Assembly (NCBI RefSeq): GCF_900078685.2
Contig: NZ_LT546166.1
Location: 1,151,351-1,215,350, forward strand
Reading direction: 5' to 3'
Length of the DNA stretch: 64,000 nt
From: Mycolicibacter icosiumassiliensis
GTDB lineage: Bacteria; Actinomycetota; Actinomycetes; Mycobacteriales; Mycobacteriaceae
A program made the position numbers and the translations under genes. Position 1 is the stretch's first letter. Each line of letters starts with the position of its first letter. The notes beneath the pieces were generated by a model. The model saw nothing but the letters and a program-made list of their open reading frames with translations, was not told where the DNA came from and made no database searches. Shown here in pieces: positions 8,102 to 17,020 of this stretch.

Positions 8102-8998
8102 GTGTTGATCGGTGTGGCCGCAGCGCTACTGGCCTGTTTCGGCTACGGGGTGGCCTCGGTCCTGCAGGCCTACGGTGCACGTAGTTCTGCAGCCGCGGAC
8201 CAGGGGCAGGAAGCGCTGATCACCGCGGACGGCGGCCCGACCCTGCGCTCGACCGCCAACGCGGTGCTCACCTCAGCGTTCATTGCCGGAATGGCCCTCG
8301 ACGTCATCGGTTTCGCCGGAAGCGTCGTCGCGGCACGGCTGATCCCGCTGTTTCTGTCGCAGACCATCATCAGCGCCAATCTCGTTGTCACCGCGGTGCT
8401 CGGCATCGCTGTGCTCGGGATTCGTTTACGCCGCCGCGATTGGGCGGCGATCGGGACGGTGCTTGTGTCCCTGTGCGTGTTGGGGTTCAGCGCTGGACGG
8501 GCCGGTACGGACACGTCGGGATCGGGGCTGCACTGGGCGCTGATGGTGGTGGCGATGCTGATTGCGGCGCTCGGAGTTGGCCTCATTCGCCTTCTGGGAG
8601 CCCGGGCCGCCGTCGCCGCCGGATTGGTCTCCGGTGTCCTCTACGGAGTGATGGCGATCGCGGTACGGGTGGTCGACGGCATCGATCCGTTGCAGCTGGC
8701 GGTTCTGCTGAAGGATCCGGCGTTCTGGGCGATCACCATTGCCGGAGCCGGCGGCTTCTACCTGTTTACGGTTGCGTTGCAGCTGGGTTCGGTGAACGGC
8801 GCCGTCGCTGCCTTGGTCGTCGGCGAGACGGTGGTGCCCGGCGTCGTCGGCGTAACGCTGCTCGGAGACACCGCGCAACCCGGGCTGAGCTGGCTGGTGG
8901 CATTGGGATTCTGCAGCGCGGTCGGGGGTGCGGTGGCCGTTGCCATGTTCGGTGCGGCCGACCATGCGGATGCGGCGACGCCGGCCGCACCCCACTAA
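8102..8998 (+). CDS. DMT-superfamily integral membrane protein
   Basis: A 298-residue hydrophobic protein with about nine to ten predicted membrane helices in the two-repeat layout of drug/metabolite transporters (EamA-like). Helix one starts at once (GVAAALLACFGYGVASVLQAYGA) and a charged RLRRRDW loop precedes the second half. The start is GTG 8102. No substrate-specific residues can be recognised. It is flanked by the divergent FKBP gene and the convergent nitronate monooxygenase gene. Confidence 0.7.
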   Translation: MLIGVAAALLACFGYGVASVLQAYGARSSAAADQGQEALITADGGPTLRSTANAVLTSAFIAGMALDVIGFAGSVVAARLIPLFLSQTIISANLVVTAVLGIAVLGIRLRRRDWAAIGTVLVSLCVLGFSAGRAGTDTSGSGLHWALMVVAMLIAALGVGLIRLLGARAAVAAGLVSGVLYGVMAIAVRVVDGIDPLQLAVLLKDPAFWAITIAGAGGFYLFTVALQLGSVNGAVAALVVGETVVPGVVGVTLLGDTAQPGLSWLVALGFCSAVGGAVAVAMFGAADHADAATPAAPH

Positions 8999-9056
8999 GG
9001 CGTGGCGGCCTTCCAGGGCTGGTTATGGACGTTCAAAGTTCACCTCAGGGCGAGGT

Positions 9057-9980
9057 TCACAAGGTTTCGGATCGCGATCGTGCGCCGTCCAACACCGCTT
9101 CGATCTCGCCCCACGTGCGACGAATGATCTCGGCCACCGGCAGAAGATCAACGATCCGGGACGACACTTGGCCGGTGTTGGCGACGCTGGCTTCCATATC
9201 GCCGTCGAAGTACAGCTCGGTGATCTTTCCCAGCAGCCGCGAATCCGGGTCATGTGCAGCGATCCGGGCGGCCAACCCGGTCCGCAGGACTCGCATGGTC
9301 GGGTTGCCGGGAACGTCGAGAAGCACTGTGCCGGAATCGTTTGCGGCCACGATCGCATCCTTGAAGTTCGCGTGCACTGCGGATTCGTGGCTGGCCAGCA
9401 TCCGGGTGCCCATCTGCACGCCCTCGGCGCCCAAGACCAGCGACGCCGCCGCCGACCGCGCATCGCAGATGCCACCGGCGGCGATGATCGGCAGGTCCAC
9501 ATTTTCGGCGACCAGGGGCAGCAGCACCATGGTGGAGGCGCCCAGCAGCGACTTGAACCCGCCGCCTTCCACGCCCTCGACCACCAGCGCATCGACACCG
9601 GCGTCGGCGGCTTTGAGCGCGCCTTTGAGTGAGCCGACAACGTGGACCACGATCATGCCGGCGTCGTGCAGCAGTTTGGTGAACAAGGCGGGGTCACCGG
9701 CGGAGGTGAAGACATGGCGCACACCGGCTTCGGCCAGTGTCTCGACGATCGACGGATCGTTCTTCCAGCCCTGGATCATCAGGTTGGCCGCCACCGGTTT
9801 GTCGGTGAGCTCGCGCACTCGCTGCAGGTCGGCACGCCCTTCGGGGGTGAGGGTCTCGATCACGCCGAGCCCGCCTGCCTCGGACACCGCGGCAGCGAGT
9901 TCGGCGCGCGCGATGTAGGTCATCGGGGCCTGGATGACGGGGTAGGGAACTCCGAGCAGGGATTGGATGCGGTTGGCCAC
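9057..9980 (-). CDS. nitronate monooxygenase family FMN enzyme
   Basis: A 307-residue FMN-dependent TIM-barrel protein of the 2-nitropropane dioxygenase family. It starts with the family N-terminus GVPYPVIQAPM and has VEGVEGGGFKSL, then IIAAGGICDARSA and LGAEGVQMGTRML, which form the FMN phosphate site. It would oxidise nitronates or related compounds such as propionate 3-nitronate. It is 7 bp downstream of the TetR regulator on the same strand, so its expression is probably tied to that regulator. Confidence 0.85.
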   Translation of the reverse strand: MANRIQSLLGVPYPVIQAPMTYIARAELAAAVSEAGGLGVIETLTPEGRADLQRVRELTDKPVAANLMIQGWKNDPSIVETLAEAGVRHVFTSAGDPALFTKLLHDAGMIVVHVVGSLKGALKAADAGVDALVVEGVEGGGFKSLLGASTMVLLPLVAENVDLPIIAAGGICDARSAAASLVLGAEGVQMGTRMLASHESAVHANFKDAIVAANDSGTVLLDVPGNPTMRVLRTGLAARIAAHDPDSRLLGKITELYFDGDMEASVANTGQVSSRIVDLLPVAEIIRRTWGEIEAVLDGARSRSETL

Positions 9981-9987
9981 GGCTTAT

Positions 9988-10620
9988 TCAAGCATTCGGC
10001 TGGGTTGACCAGCGACGACACAGGGACAGCGTGCCGTCGACGACCGCGTCGATGAAGCTGTCATCGACGGATTCACCGGTTGCAATGACGCGGTAGTGCA
10101 TTCGGCCGACGAGCCACTCGGCCAGCGCGGCCACGTCGGCATCGGCCGTCAGCTCGCCTCGGGCGATCGCCCGGACAAACGGCTTCTGGTCGCGTACCTG
10201 CTGAGCGTGCAGGTAGCGGGCCCGAAATGTCTGGGCGAGCTGCGGATCGTGCTGCGCCTGTCCCACGAGTGCGCGGTAGACCGCACCTGCATCGTCGGCC
10301 GTGAGGAAGTGGGCCGTGGTGCGCAGATGAGCGCGCAGGTCCGACTCCAGGGCACCGGTGTCGGGGGGTTCGAGTTCAGCGGCCGCGTCTTCGAGGAAGG
10401 CGTCCATCAGGACATCCGTTTTGGAACTCCACCAGCGGTAGACCGTCTGCTTTGCCACGCCCGCCGCCTTAGCGATTCCTTCGACGGTGACGCCGGCGAA
10501 ACCCTTTTCGACAAGTAGATCGTCGGCCGCATGCAGGATGGCCTCGCGAGCCGCCTCGCTGCGTCCGTGCCGATTGCCGCGATGCGGCTGTGCCTCTGCC
10601 ACAGCTCGATCTAACACCAC
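9988..10620 (-). CDS. TetR-family transcriptional regulator
   Basis: A 210-residue TetR protein with the N-terminal helix-turn-helix at about residues 21-67: AREAILHAADDLLVEKGF, GVTVEGIAKAAGVAKQTVYRWW, then SKTDVLMDAF. The ligand-binding half resembles a C-terminal TetR domain. GTG 10620 is the likely start. It is divergent from the O-methyltransferase gene, and an inverted repeat at 10627-10653 lies between them, so it probably represses itself, the nitronate monooxygenase gene and the methyltransferase gene. Confidence 0.88.
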   Translation of the reverse strand: MVLDRAVAEAQPHRGNRHGRSEAAREAILHAADDLLVEKGFAGVTVEGIAKAAGVAKQTVYRWWSSKTDVLMDAFLEDAAAELEPPDTGALESDLRAHLRTTAHFLTADDAGAVYRALVGQAQHDPQLAQTFRARYLHAQQVRDQKPFVRAIARGELTADADVAALAEWLVGRMHYRVIATGESVDDSFIDAVVDGTLSLCRRWSTQPNA

Positions 10621-10626
10621 TCCATT

Positions 10627-10653
10627 CTAGACAAGACGCAACGGCTCGTCTAG
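10627..10653. promoter_or_regulatory. TetR operator candidate
   Basis: CTAGACAAG (10627-10635) and CTCGTCTAG (10645-10653) form an inverted repeat with eight of nine bases paired and a 9-bp spacer. It overlaps the likely -10 box TAGGGT (10651-10656) of the O-methyltransferase gene and sits 7 bp from the TetR start, the expected place for a shared TetR operator. Confidence 0.6.
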
Positions 10654-10662
10654 GGTAGAGAC

Positions 10663-11301
10663 ATGACTGCAACTCTGAACCGACCGGAATACGCCTCGAT
10701 CATCGATCGACTCTTCACCGACGCGCAGCAGGATGCTGGACGTCGTCAAGGGATCTCGCCACGCGACTACGCCGTTGAGGAACGCGCGGATGTGTTTGCG
10801 AACGTTTACCTCTCCGTGGCGCCCGAGTCAGGCCGGCTGCTGTACAACCTGGTTCGTGCGATCAAGCCGACGACCATCGTGGAATACGGCATGTCCTATG
10901 GAATCTCGACCTTGCACCTGGCCGCGGCCGTGCGCGACAACGGCACCGGGCACATCATCACCACGGAGATGAGCGCCCAGAAGCTGGCCACCGCCCGAGC
11001 GACGTTCGCCGAGGCGGGGGTCAGTGACTTGATCACGATCCTCGAAGGCGATGCCCGCACCACGCTCAAGGCAATCAATGAACCCGTGCAATTCGTGCTT
11101 CTCGATGGCTGGCCCGACCTCGATCTGACGGTGATCAAGATCCTTGAGCCGGTGTTGGCAAGTGGCGCAATCATTGTCGGCGACAACGTGAACCTGGACC
11201 CGGCTCACGCCTACCTCGACTATGTGCGCGCACCGGAGAACGGCTACGTCAGCTGCCCGCTGGCACTGGACAAGGGATTGGAACTAGCTGTCCGCGTGTA
11301 G
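10663..11301 (+). CDS. O-methyltransferase (class I, SAM-dependent)
   Basis: A 212-residue protein with the fold of catechol/caffeoyl-CoA-type O-methyltransferases: TIVEYGMSYGISTLHLAAAV is the SAM-binding motif I, IITTEMSAQKLATA motif II, and VQFVLLDGWPDLDL followed by GAIIVGDNV completes the site. The TAGGGT -10 box ends 6 nt before ATG 10663, so the transcript is probably leaderless. It is divergent from TetR with the operator over its -10 box. Substrate unknown; a small phenolic or xenobiotic is likely given the TetR control. Confidence 0.82.
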   Translation: MTATLNRPEYASIIDRLFTDAQQDAGRRQGISPRDYAVEERADVFANVYLSVAPESGRLLYNLVRAIKPTTIVEYGMSYGISTLHLAAAVRDNGTGHIITTEMSAQKLATARATFAEAGVSDLITILEGDARTTLKAINEPVQFVLLDGWPDLDLTVIKILEPVLASGAIIVGDNVNLDPAHAYLDYVRAPENGYVSCPLALDKGLELAVRV

Positions 11302-11326
11302 CTTTGGCGACTGGGTGCGGTGCTTG

Positions 11327-12127
11327 CTACGAGGCCTCGGCCTGCGTGTGCGGCGCGCTGCCCTCCAGTAGGACTCGTGCGACAAGCTCGGGATCGTCGG
11401 CCATGGGGACGTGGCCGCACCCGGGCAGTCGGATGTGACGGGCCTGGGGGAGTCGCTGTTCGGCAATCGCCGCCTGGTAGGGCCGCAGGATCCGATCATG
11501 TGCGGCCCAGGCGATGGTCACCGGGATGTCGGCCGGGATCTCGCGGGCGAACACTTCGGCGGCCGGGAAGATCTTCTTCATCGCGGGAATGGCGCGCCGC
11601 ATGCCGTTGAGGTCGGCCACGAACTCCTTGACCGGAATCCGTTCGGGGTGAGCCGAGACCACCGAGCCCATCATCCGCCGTGCGCGAGGAGAACGAGCAA
11701 GCCTGGGCACCACCGGCGCCATCAGTTGGGCGCCGGTGGTGAGCAACCGGAAGATCAGCCGAACGTAGGCGAAATCCAGAGAGTTGTGCCAGTACGCGGC
11801 GGGGGATAGCACGGTTGCGCTCGCAACTAGGTTGTCGGCGGCGGCCTCCATCGCGACCCGGCCGCCCAGCGAGTTTCCACCGATGTGGGGACGTTCAAGT
11901 CCGAGCTGATCCAAGAGCCCCACCAGCTCGTCACGCAGGGTGCCCTGTACGTCGCCGTCGCGGACCACGAAGTCATGGGACTCGCCGTGCCCGGGCAGAT
12001 CGAACAGAACCACGGTGCGGTGATCGGTCAGGTGCTCAAGGACCGGGTACCAGGCCTGCCGGCGGTGAGTGATCCCGTGGACAAGCACCAAGGGCTCGCC
12101 AGTTCCATGGATCTCGTACTTCAGCAT
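11327..12127 (-). CDS. alpha/beta-fold hydrolase
   Basis: A 266-residue alpha/beta hydrolase. ATG 12127 is chosen because a strong AAGGAG site precedes it and the protein then starts on the first strand (MLKYEIHGTGEPLVLVHG). The oxyanion strand LVLVHGITHRR, the nucleophile elbow GGNSLGG with Ser86, an acidic residue in AWAAHDRIL and the catalytic His in GCGHVPM are all present. It looks catalytically competent. Specificity is not evident. Its start region faces the MgtC-like gene. Confidence 0.83.
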   Translation of the reverse strand: MLKYEIHGTGEPLVLVHGITHRRQAWYPVLEHLTDHRTVVLFDLPGHGESHDFVVRDGDVQGTLRDELVGLLDQLGLERPHIGGNSLGGRVAMEAAADNLVASATVLSPAAYWHNSLDFAYVRLIFRLLTTGAQLMAPVVPRLARSPRARRMMGSVVSAHPERIPVKEFVADLNGMRRAIPAMKKIFPAAEVFAREIPADIPVTIAWAAHDRILRPYQAAIAEQRLPQARHIRLPGCGHVPMADDPELVARVLLEGSAPHTQAEAS

Positions 12128-12158
12128 GTCGGTGCTCCTTGTCGCGGAGGACGATCTC

Positions 12159-12168
12159 GCCCTAGGGC
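12159..12168. promoter_or_regulatory. 10-bp perfect palindrome in a divergent intergenic region
   Basis: GCCCTAGGGC is self-complementary and lies between the alpha/beta hydrolase gene and the divergent mgtC-like gene. It could be a regulator site, but nothing else supports this. Confidence 0.2.
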
Positions 12169-12262
12169 AACGGTAGCTCTGCTGGTGATTCTGTGAGGGT
12201 CGCGGGGTGGACTGAATGGCCACTTAGGTGTAGCCCTTCTCGATTAGTGGTAACCCACCGCG

Positions 12263-13012
12263 ATGACTACATGGCTGGCGCAGGAATTTTTCAGCGGCAC
12301 GGGCCAGGGGACGCGCGAGGTCGCCGAGCTGGTGGCGGCGTTCGGGTTAACCGCGCTGATCGGTCTGGAACGCGAAATCCGGGGCAAGAGCGCCGGGCTC
12401 TGTACCCAGACGATCGTCGGCACATCGGCGGGTTTGATTCTGCTGGTCAGCAAGTACGGGTTCGGCGACGTGATCGCCGCGGGCACGGTGATCCTGGACC
12501 CGTCCCGGGTTGCGGCCCAGATTGTTTCCGGCATCGGCTTTCTCGGCGCGGGCCTGATCATCACGCGCCGCGGCGCGGTGATCGGGCTGACTACCGCGGC
12601 CGCGATCTGGGAATCTGCGGCGATTGGGATGGCCGCCGCCGCGGGGCTGCTGCTGCTAGCCGTCGTGGTGACCATGCTGCACTTTGTGATCGTGATCGGT
12701 ATCGCACCATCGGTGCGGCGAATGGCGACCCGATTGCCGGGCTCGGTACGCGTGCATGTCATCTACCAGGACGGCCGGGGGATCTTGCGGAAGTTGTTGG
12801 AGTCCTGCGATCTGCACGGCTGGCATCTGACCTCGCTGGTCACCGATTCACCGGCAACGGTGGCATTGCCACTCGGACAGCACACCCAGACCGTCGATCA
12901 CGTCGGTGTCACCATGACCTTGTCGGGCCCGCGCGTTGTCGAGGCCACCCGGCTCCTCGCCGATATCGAGGGTGTCAGCCGGATCGATCAGCTCCACGAC
13001 GACGCCGATTGA
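12263..13012 (+). CDS. MgtC/SapB-family membrane protein
   Basis: A 249-residue protein. The N-terminal half has four to five membrane helices with the family motifs AFGLTALIGLEREIRGKSAG and GIGFLGAGLIITRRGAVIGLTTAAAIW. The C-terminal part from about residue 160 is soluble and resembles the ACT-like domain of mycobacterial MgtC. MgtC proteins support growth in low magnesium and inside macrophages and can inhibit the F-type ATP synthase. No magnesium riboswitch is recognised in the 135-bp upstream region. Confidence 0.85.
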   Translation: MTTWLAQEFFSGTGQGTREVAELVAAFGLTALIGLEREIRGKSAGLCTQTIVGTSAGLILLVSKYGFGDVIAAGTVILDPSRVAAQIVSGIGFLGAGLIITRRGAVIGLTTAAAIWESAAIGMAAAAGLLLLAVVVTMLHFVIVIGIAPSVRRMATRLPGSVRVHVIYQDGRGILRKLLESCDLHGWHLTSLVTDSPATVALPLGQHTQTVDHVGVTMTLSGPRVVEATRLLADIEGVSRIDQLHDDAD

Positions 13013-13103
13013 CGTCACGTGACGGTTTCAGTTGGGCAAAGGTCCTGCAGCCTACCCGTGGTCGCAGGGCCGATATCGCCAATCGGCTTTAGTGTTGGCT
13101 GCC

Positions 13104-13532
13104 ATGGGGGCCATTCACAGTCGCATGAAACGCTGGTGCACAGCGCTTCACGTTGCCGTGGCGGCAGCGATGGTCGTTATTCTCGGATTCGCTTCCACCG
13201 CGGTCGCCCATGCGGCCGCGGCCACCGCGACGTTGTCGGTGACCTCGACATGGCAGACCGGCTTCATCGCCCGCTTCGTCATCACCAACCGGAGCGCGGT
13301 GCCGATGACCGATTGGCGCCTTGAATTCGACCTACCGGTGAATGAATCCATTTCGCACGCGTGGAACAGCAGCGTTGGCCGATCGGGCACGCACTATGTT
13401 CTTGCCCCGGCGAACTGGAATCGCATCATCGCGCCGGGCGGTACGGCCACGGGTGGTTTCCGCGGCGTGCTGTCCGGGACGTACACGCCGCCGGTGAATT
13501 GCATGCTCAACAGGCAGGTTCGCTGCAGCTGA
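13104..13532 (+). CDS. secreted protein with a CBM2-type cellulose-binding domain
   Basis: Short exported protein of about 142 residues from ATG 13104 (ATG 13125 also possible). A signal peptide (KRWCTALHVAVAAAMVVILGF) is followed by one carbohydrate-binding module family 2 fold: TLSVTSTWQTGFIARFVITN, then MTDWRLEFDLP, with Trp residues at cellulose-contacting positions and a closing pair of Cys near the C-terminus. No catalytic domain is attached. Stand-alone CBM2 proteins occur in mycobacteria; the role is unclear. Confidence 0.78.
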   Translation: MGAIHSRMKRWCTALHVAVAAAMVVILGFASTAVAHAAAATATLSVTSTWQTGFIARFVITNRSAVPMTDWRLEFDLPVNESISHAWNSSVGRSGTHYVLAPANWNRIIAPGGTATGGFRGVLSGTYTPPVNCMLNRQVRCS

Positions 13533-13561
13533 CGGTCGGGCGCCATCTCAGAGCTGCGGGT

Positions 13562-14167
13562 TCAGCGTTCGTAGGTGCCGGTGAGTCTGCCGCGCGCGAT
13601 GACATGTCCGTGGATTGCGGCGAGTGTGGTTTTGATGGTCGCGGTGGTGTCGAGTCCACTGGGCTGGTTGAGTGCGAAGAGTTGAAAGATGTAGCGGTGC
13701 GGGCCGTGCCCGGGGATCGGTCGGGGGCCGGCATAGCCATGTCGTTTGAATGAGCCGCGTCCGATGCATATCCGTGCGCTGCCGGTATCGGGGTTCAGTT
13801 CGGACTCAGTCAGTGATCGCGCTGAGGGCGTGATGGCGGTGGCGAGGGCATGGACGATGGGTCGGGGTAATGGAGCGTCGGGGTCCTCGACGATGAGGAC
13901 GAGTTCTGCTGCGTTGGCTGGCACACCGCTCCATGAGAGTGGCGGGGAGATATTGTCGCCCAGCCCGTTACCCGCATGGCGCAGCGGTATTTGGTGGCCG
14001 TCGCCGAATGCGGCGCTGGTCACGGTGATGATGTCAGGGACGTTGGAGGTGGCAGGATGATGCCACGCGGTCTTGCTGTCGTGTCCGCTGAATGGTTGGA
14101 GAAGGCGGCCTAGAACGGCAATCACGGTGTTTCCGATCCGGTAGTTATCGGGCAGTGGTAAATCCAT
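13562..14167 (-). CDS. YbhB/YbcL-type PEBP-family protein
   Basis: A 201-residue phosphatidylethanolamine-binding-like (Raf kinase inhibitor-like) protein. It shows GDNISPPLSWSGVPANAAELVLIVEDPDAP, the conserved ligand-pocket region, and GYAGPRPIPGHGPHRYIFQLFAL, the second signature. It overlaps the 3' end of leuD by 46 bp and is the last gene of the marR-lyase-leuC-leuD operon. That tight placement suggests a link with the operon's metabolism, but the biochemical role of bacterial PEBPs is unknown. Confidence 0.83.
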   Translation of the reverse strand: MDLPLPDNYRIGNTVIAVLGRLLQPFSGHDSKTAWHHPATSNVPDIITVTSAAFGDGHQIPLRHAGNGLGDNISPPLSWSGVPANAAELVLIVEDPDAPLPRPIVHALATAITPSARSLTESELNPDTGSARICIGRGSFKRHGYAGPRPIPGHGPHRYIFQLFALNQPSGLDTTATIKTTLAAIHGHVIARGRLTGTYER

Positions 14168-14751
14168 GGCCGCTGCTGCTGATCACGGCGGCGGAAATCG
14201 TCAATGCGGTTGCGCAGCAGCAGGGTCTGACCGATGGCATCAAGGCCGCTGATGAGCTGGTTTCGAGATCGCTCGTCGATGGCGAAGGGATGGCGTGGTC
14301 CGTCGACGGCGCCGACCTCGCCGGCCACTAGGTCGATGCGGATGCGGGGTTCGTGTCTGGTGTCGAAGGTTTCGGCCGCGAGTTGTTGATGGATCTCGGG
14401 TGGCAGCACGAGGGGGAGTAGGCCGTTGCGGATGCAGTTCGTTTCGAAGATCGAGGCGAATCCCGGTGCGATGACGGCGCGAAAGCCTGCATCGCGTAGG
14501 GCCCAGACGGCGGTCTCGCGGGAGCTGCCGCACCCGAAGTTCGGGCCGACGACCAGGATACTGGCCTGGTCGTAGGGTGCTTTGTTGAGCACGAATTCGG
14601 GGTTGCGGCGCCAATCCATAAAGAGCGCGTCCTTGAATCCGTGCTTGGAGAGCTCCGTGGGTTGGAAGTGGCTGGGGCTGAGCGCGTCGGTATCGATGTT
14701 GGCGCGCTGCAAGGGTGCGGCGATAGCGGTGAATTGGGTAAACGGTTTCAT
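14122..14751 (-). CDS. LeuD-like dehydratase small subunit
   Basis: A 209-residue small subunit of the isopropylmalate isomerase/aconitase-like family. Family motifs are ANIDTDALSPSHF, ILVVGPNFGCGSSRE and APGFASIFETNCIRNGLLP, which help bind the substrate. ATG 14751 overlaps the leuC stop in the form ATGA, so translation is coupled. Because the pair sits with a C-C lyase and a MarR regulator, not with leucine genes, the substrate is probably another 2-substituted malate or maleate. Confidence 0.85.
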   Translation of the reverse strand: MKPFTQFTAIAAPLQRANIDTDALSPSHFQPTELSKHGFKDALFMDWRRNPEFVLNKAPYDQASILVVGPNFGCGSSRETAVWALRDAGFRAVIAPGFASIFETNCIRNGLLPLVLPPEIHQQLAAETFDTRHEPRIRIDLVAGEVGAVDGPRHPFAIDERSRNQLISGLDAIGQTLLLRNRIDDFRRRDQQQRPWIYHCPITTGSETP

Positions 14752-16154
14752 GATTGGGCCTTGCGAGGATCGGTGATGTGGCCGGCGATGGCTGACGCGG
14801 CCACGGTTGCCGGACTGGCGAGGTGGGTGCGCACTCCGGGGCCCTGCCGATTTTCGAAGTTGCGGTTGGTGGAGGAGATGACCCGCGCCCCCGGCGCGAA
14901 GGTGTCGCCGCCCGCGTAGAAGCAGAGGCCGCAACCGGATTCTCGCCACTGGAAGCCTGCATTACGGAACACGCGGTCGATGCCTTCGGCCTCGGCGGCC
15001 AGGCGCACCGGGGTGGAACCGGGCACACAGATTGCGGTCAGGCCATCGGCGACGGTGTGCCCGTCGAGGATTTCTGCGGCGGCGCGTAGGTCAGTGAGTC
15101 GGGCGTTGGTGCACGAGCCGATGAAGGCCGCGTCGATCGGCAGCCCTCGCAGTGCGGTGCCGGGAGCAAGCCCCATGTAGTCCAGTGCGTGTTGCACGGT
15201 GCCGGGGTCGTCGCTGTTGACGGGGTCGGGTACCGTGCCGTCGATCCCGGTGGCGTGCTGGGGACTGGTGCCCCAAGTCACCTGCGGGGCCAGGGTTTCG
15301 GTGTCGATGTCGACGACCCGGTCGTAGGCGGCGCCGGGATCGGTTCGCAGCTGATCCCAGGCTTGCACGGCGAGGTCCCAATCTTCGCCGACCGGGGCGT
15401 AGGGCCGCCCGTTGAGGTAATCGAAGATCGTGGCGTCGGGAGCGACAATGCCGGTTCGGGCGCCAGCTTCAAAGGCCATGTTGCACAGAGTGAATCGCCC
15501 TTCGAAACTCATTTCGTCGATCGCGGAGCCGCTGAATTCGATGGCGTATCCCGCCGCGCCGCCAGCGCCGATCGCCGCGATGAGGGCCAACACCATGTCC
15601 TTGGCGTAGATGCCACGACCCGGTGTGCCGTGCAATCGGACGTTCATCGTTTTAGGGCGCCGCACGGCCAGGGTCTGGGTGGCCAGCGCGTGTTCGCATT
15701 CGGTGATGCCCACACCCCAGGCCAGCGCGCCCACAGCTCCCAGGGTGGGGGTGTGGGAGTCGGCGCAGATCATGGTGGCCCCGGGCAGCGCGACTCCTTG
15801 TTCGGGGAACACGACGTGCGAGATGCCTTGGCGGTCATCGCCGATATCGAACAGGGTGATGTGTTCACGGCGGGCTTCGTCTCGGAACGCGTCGATGAAC
15901 ATCGACCCCATCGGGATCGGCGTGGAGGAGTTGCGGCCGGGCCGGGTATCGACGACGTGGTCCATGGTGCCGAACACCAGAGACCGGTCGAATACTTCGT
16001 GGCCCTCATCGCGCAGCGACCTTAGCGACAGTCCGCCGCTGCGGTCGTGCAACAGGATACGGTCGATGTGCAGCAGTGAGGTGCCGTCGGGTAGTTCGTC
16101 GACAACGTGCAGGTCCCAGATTTTGTCGATGATGGTGCGTCGTTGAGAGGTCAT
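14748..16154 (-). CDS. LeuC-like [4Fe-4S] dehydratase large subunit
   Basis: A 468-residue aconitase-superfamily large subunit. The cluster-binding Cys residues can be seen in IGSCTNARL and in CGLCFYAGGD, and CADSHTPTLGAVGALAWGVG is the N-terminal signature. It would catalyse hydration/dehydration of a malate-type acid with its LeuD-like partner. Its start overlaps the lyase stop by 4 bp and its stop overlaps leuD by 4 bp. The CxxC segment with FYAGGD differs from the usual LeuC CLAMNPD, supporting a role distinct from leucine synthesis. Confidence 0.87.
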   Translation of the reverse strand: MTSQRRTIIDKIWDLHVVDELPDGTSLLHIDRILLHDRSGGLSLRSLRDEGHEVFDRSLVFGTMDHVVDTRPGRNSSTPIPMGSMFIDAFRDEARREHITLFDIGDDRQGISHVVFPEQGVALPGATMICADSHTPTLGAVGALAWGVGITECEHALATQTLAVRRPKTMNVRLHGTPGRGIYAKDMVLALIAAIGAGGAAGYAIEFSGSAIDEMSFEGRFTLCNMAFEAGARTGIVAPDATIFDYLNGRPYAPVGEDWDLAVQAWDQLRTDPGAAYDRVVDIDTETLAPQVTWGTSPQHATGIDGTVPDPVNSDDPGTVQHALDYMGLAPGTALRGLPIDAAFIGSCTNARLTDLRAAAEILDGHTVADGLTAICVPGSTPVRLAAEAEGIDRVFRNAGFQWRESGCGLCFYAGGDTFAPGARVISSTNRNFENRQGPGVRTHLASPATVAASAIAGHITDPRKAQS

Positions 16155-17017
16155 GCGAGGTAGGTTCTTTCGAGTTCTTCGACTTCACGCATGCCGATAA
16201 GGTCGTGCGCCTCGCGGAACGGTACGAACAGGTCGAGCAGATTGGCGGTGCCGTCGTCGGTGCGGATGCGCTGCAACGCGGCGCGCATGCCGCCCAGCGA
16301 GGCCATCGCCAGAGCTCCGGGCAGGCTGACGCGGGCTACACCGAGGTTCTGCAGTTCGGTGAATGTCAGGTTTTTCGGGGACTTTCCACCTTCGATGACA
16401 TTGACGGCTACCGGGCCGTTGATCGCCTGGGTGGCTTGGCGGATCTCCTCGCGTGAGGTCACGCCTTCGACGAAGACCATGGTGGCACCGGCCTGCAAAT
16501 AGGCGTTACCCCGGCGGATCACGCCCTCGATGCCTTCGATAGCCAGGGCGTCGGTGCGGGCGTTGATGACGAAATCGGGATCCGTACGGGCGTCCGCAGC
16601 GGCGCGGATCTTCGTCGCCGCCTCGTGTAGGTCCACGATGCGTTTCCCGTCGAGATGTCCACAGCGCTTCGGGGTCTCCTGGTCCTCGATGTTGATGCCC
16701 GCCGCGCCGGCCTCTTCGAAGGCCTTCACGGTGTAGTAGGCATTGACCGCGTTGCCGAATCCGTTGTCCCCGTCGGCCATGACGGGCACCTGCACCGATC
16801 GGGCGATCTTGGCGGTCACCGCGGCCATGTCTTCCATCGAGATCAGCGAGTAATCTGGGCGCCCGTAATGCACCCCCGAGATGCTCGCGCCGCTGCATTG
16901 CAGAGCGGCAAATCCGGCTTGCTCAGCTAAACGGGCGCTCAGCGGGTCGAAGACGCCTGGCATGACCAAGATCTCCGGTGCGTGAATCAACGCGTTCAGA
17001 GTCGTTGCGCGGTTCAT
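16151..17017 (-). CDS. PEP mutase/isocitrate lyase superfamily lyase (dimethylmalate- or methylisocitrate-lyase-like)
   Basis: A 288-residue TIM-barrel enzyme. Superfamily features: LVMPGVFDPLSARLAEQAGF, the SGASISGVHYG segment, metal-site acids in VMADGDNGFGN and NIEDQ, then PKRCGHLDGK, which contains the catalytic KRCGH loop of C-C bond lyases such as 2-methylisocitrate lyase and 2,3-dimethylmalate lyase. Coupled to a LeuCD-type hydratase, the plausible reaction is cleavage of a substituted malate into pyruvate and a second acid. This assignment is inferred from context. The gene starts 3 bp after marR ends. Confidence 0.82.
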   Translation of the reverse strand: MNRATTLNALIHAPEILVMPGVFDPLSARLAEQAGFAALQCSGASISGVHYGRPDYSLISMEDMAAVTAKIARSVQVPVMADGDNGFGNAVNAYYTVKAFEEAGAAGINIEDQETPKRCGHLDGKRIVDLHEAATKIRAAADARTDPDFVINARTDALAIEGIEGVIRRGNAYLQAGATMVFVEGVTSREEIRQATQAINGPVAVNVIEGGKSPKNLTFTELQNLGVARVSLPGALAMASLGGMRAALQRIRTDDGTANLLDLFVPFREAHDLIGMREVEELERTYLA

Positions 17018-17020
17018 ACT

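Noticed and set aside
12128..12262. Magnesium riboswitch upstream of the MgtC-like gene
   Set aside because: No M-box-like conserved sequence could be recognised; only a 10-bp palindrome is present.
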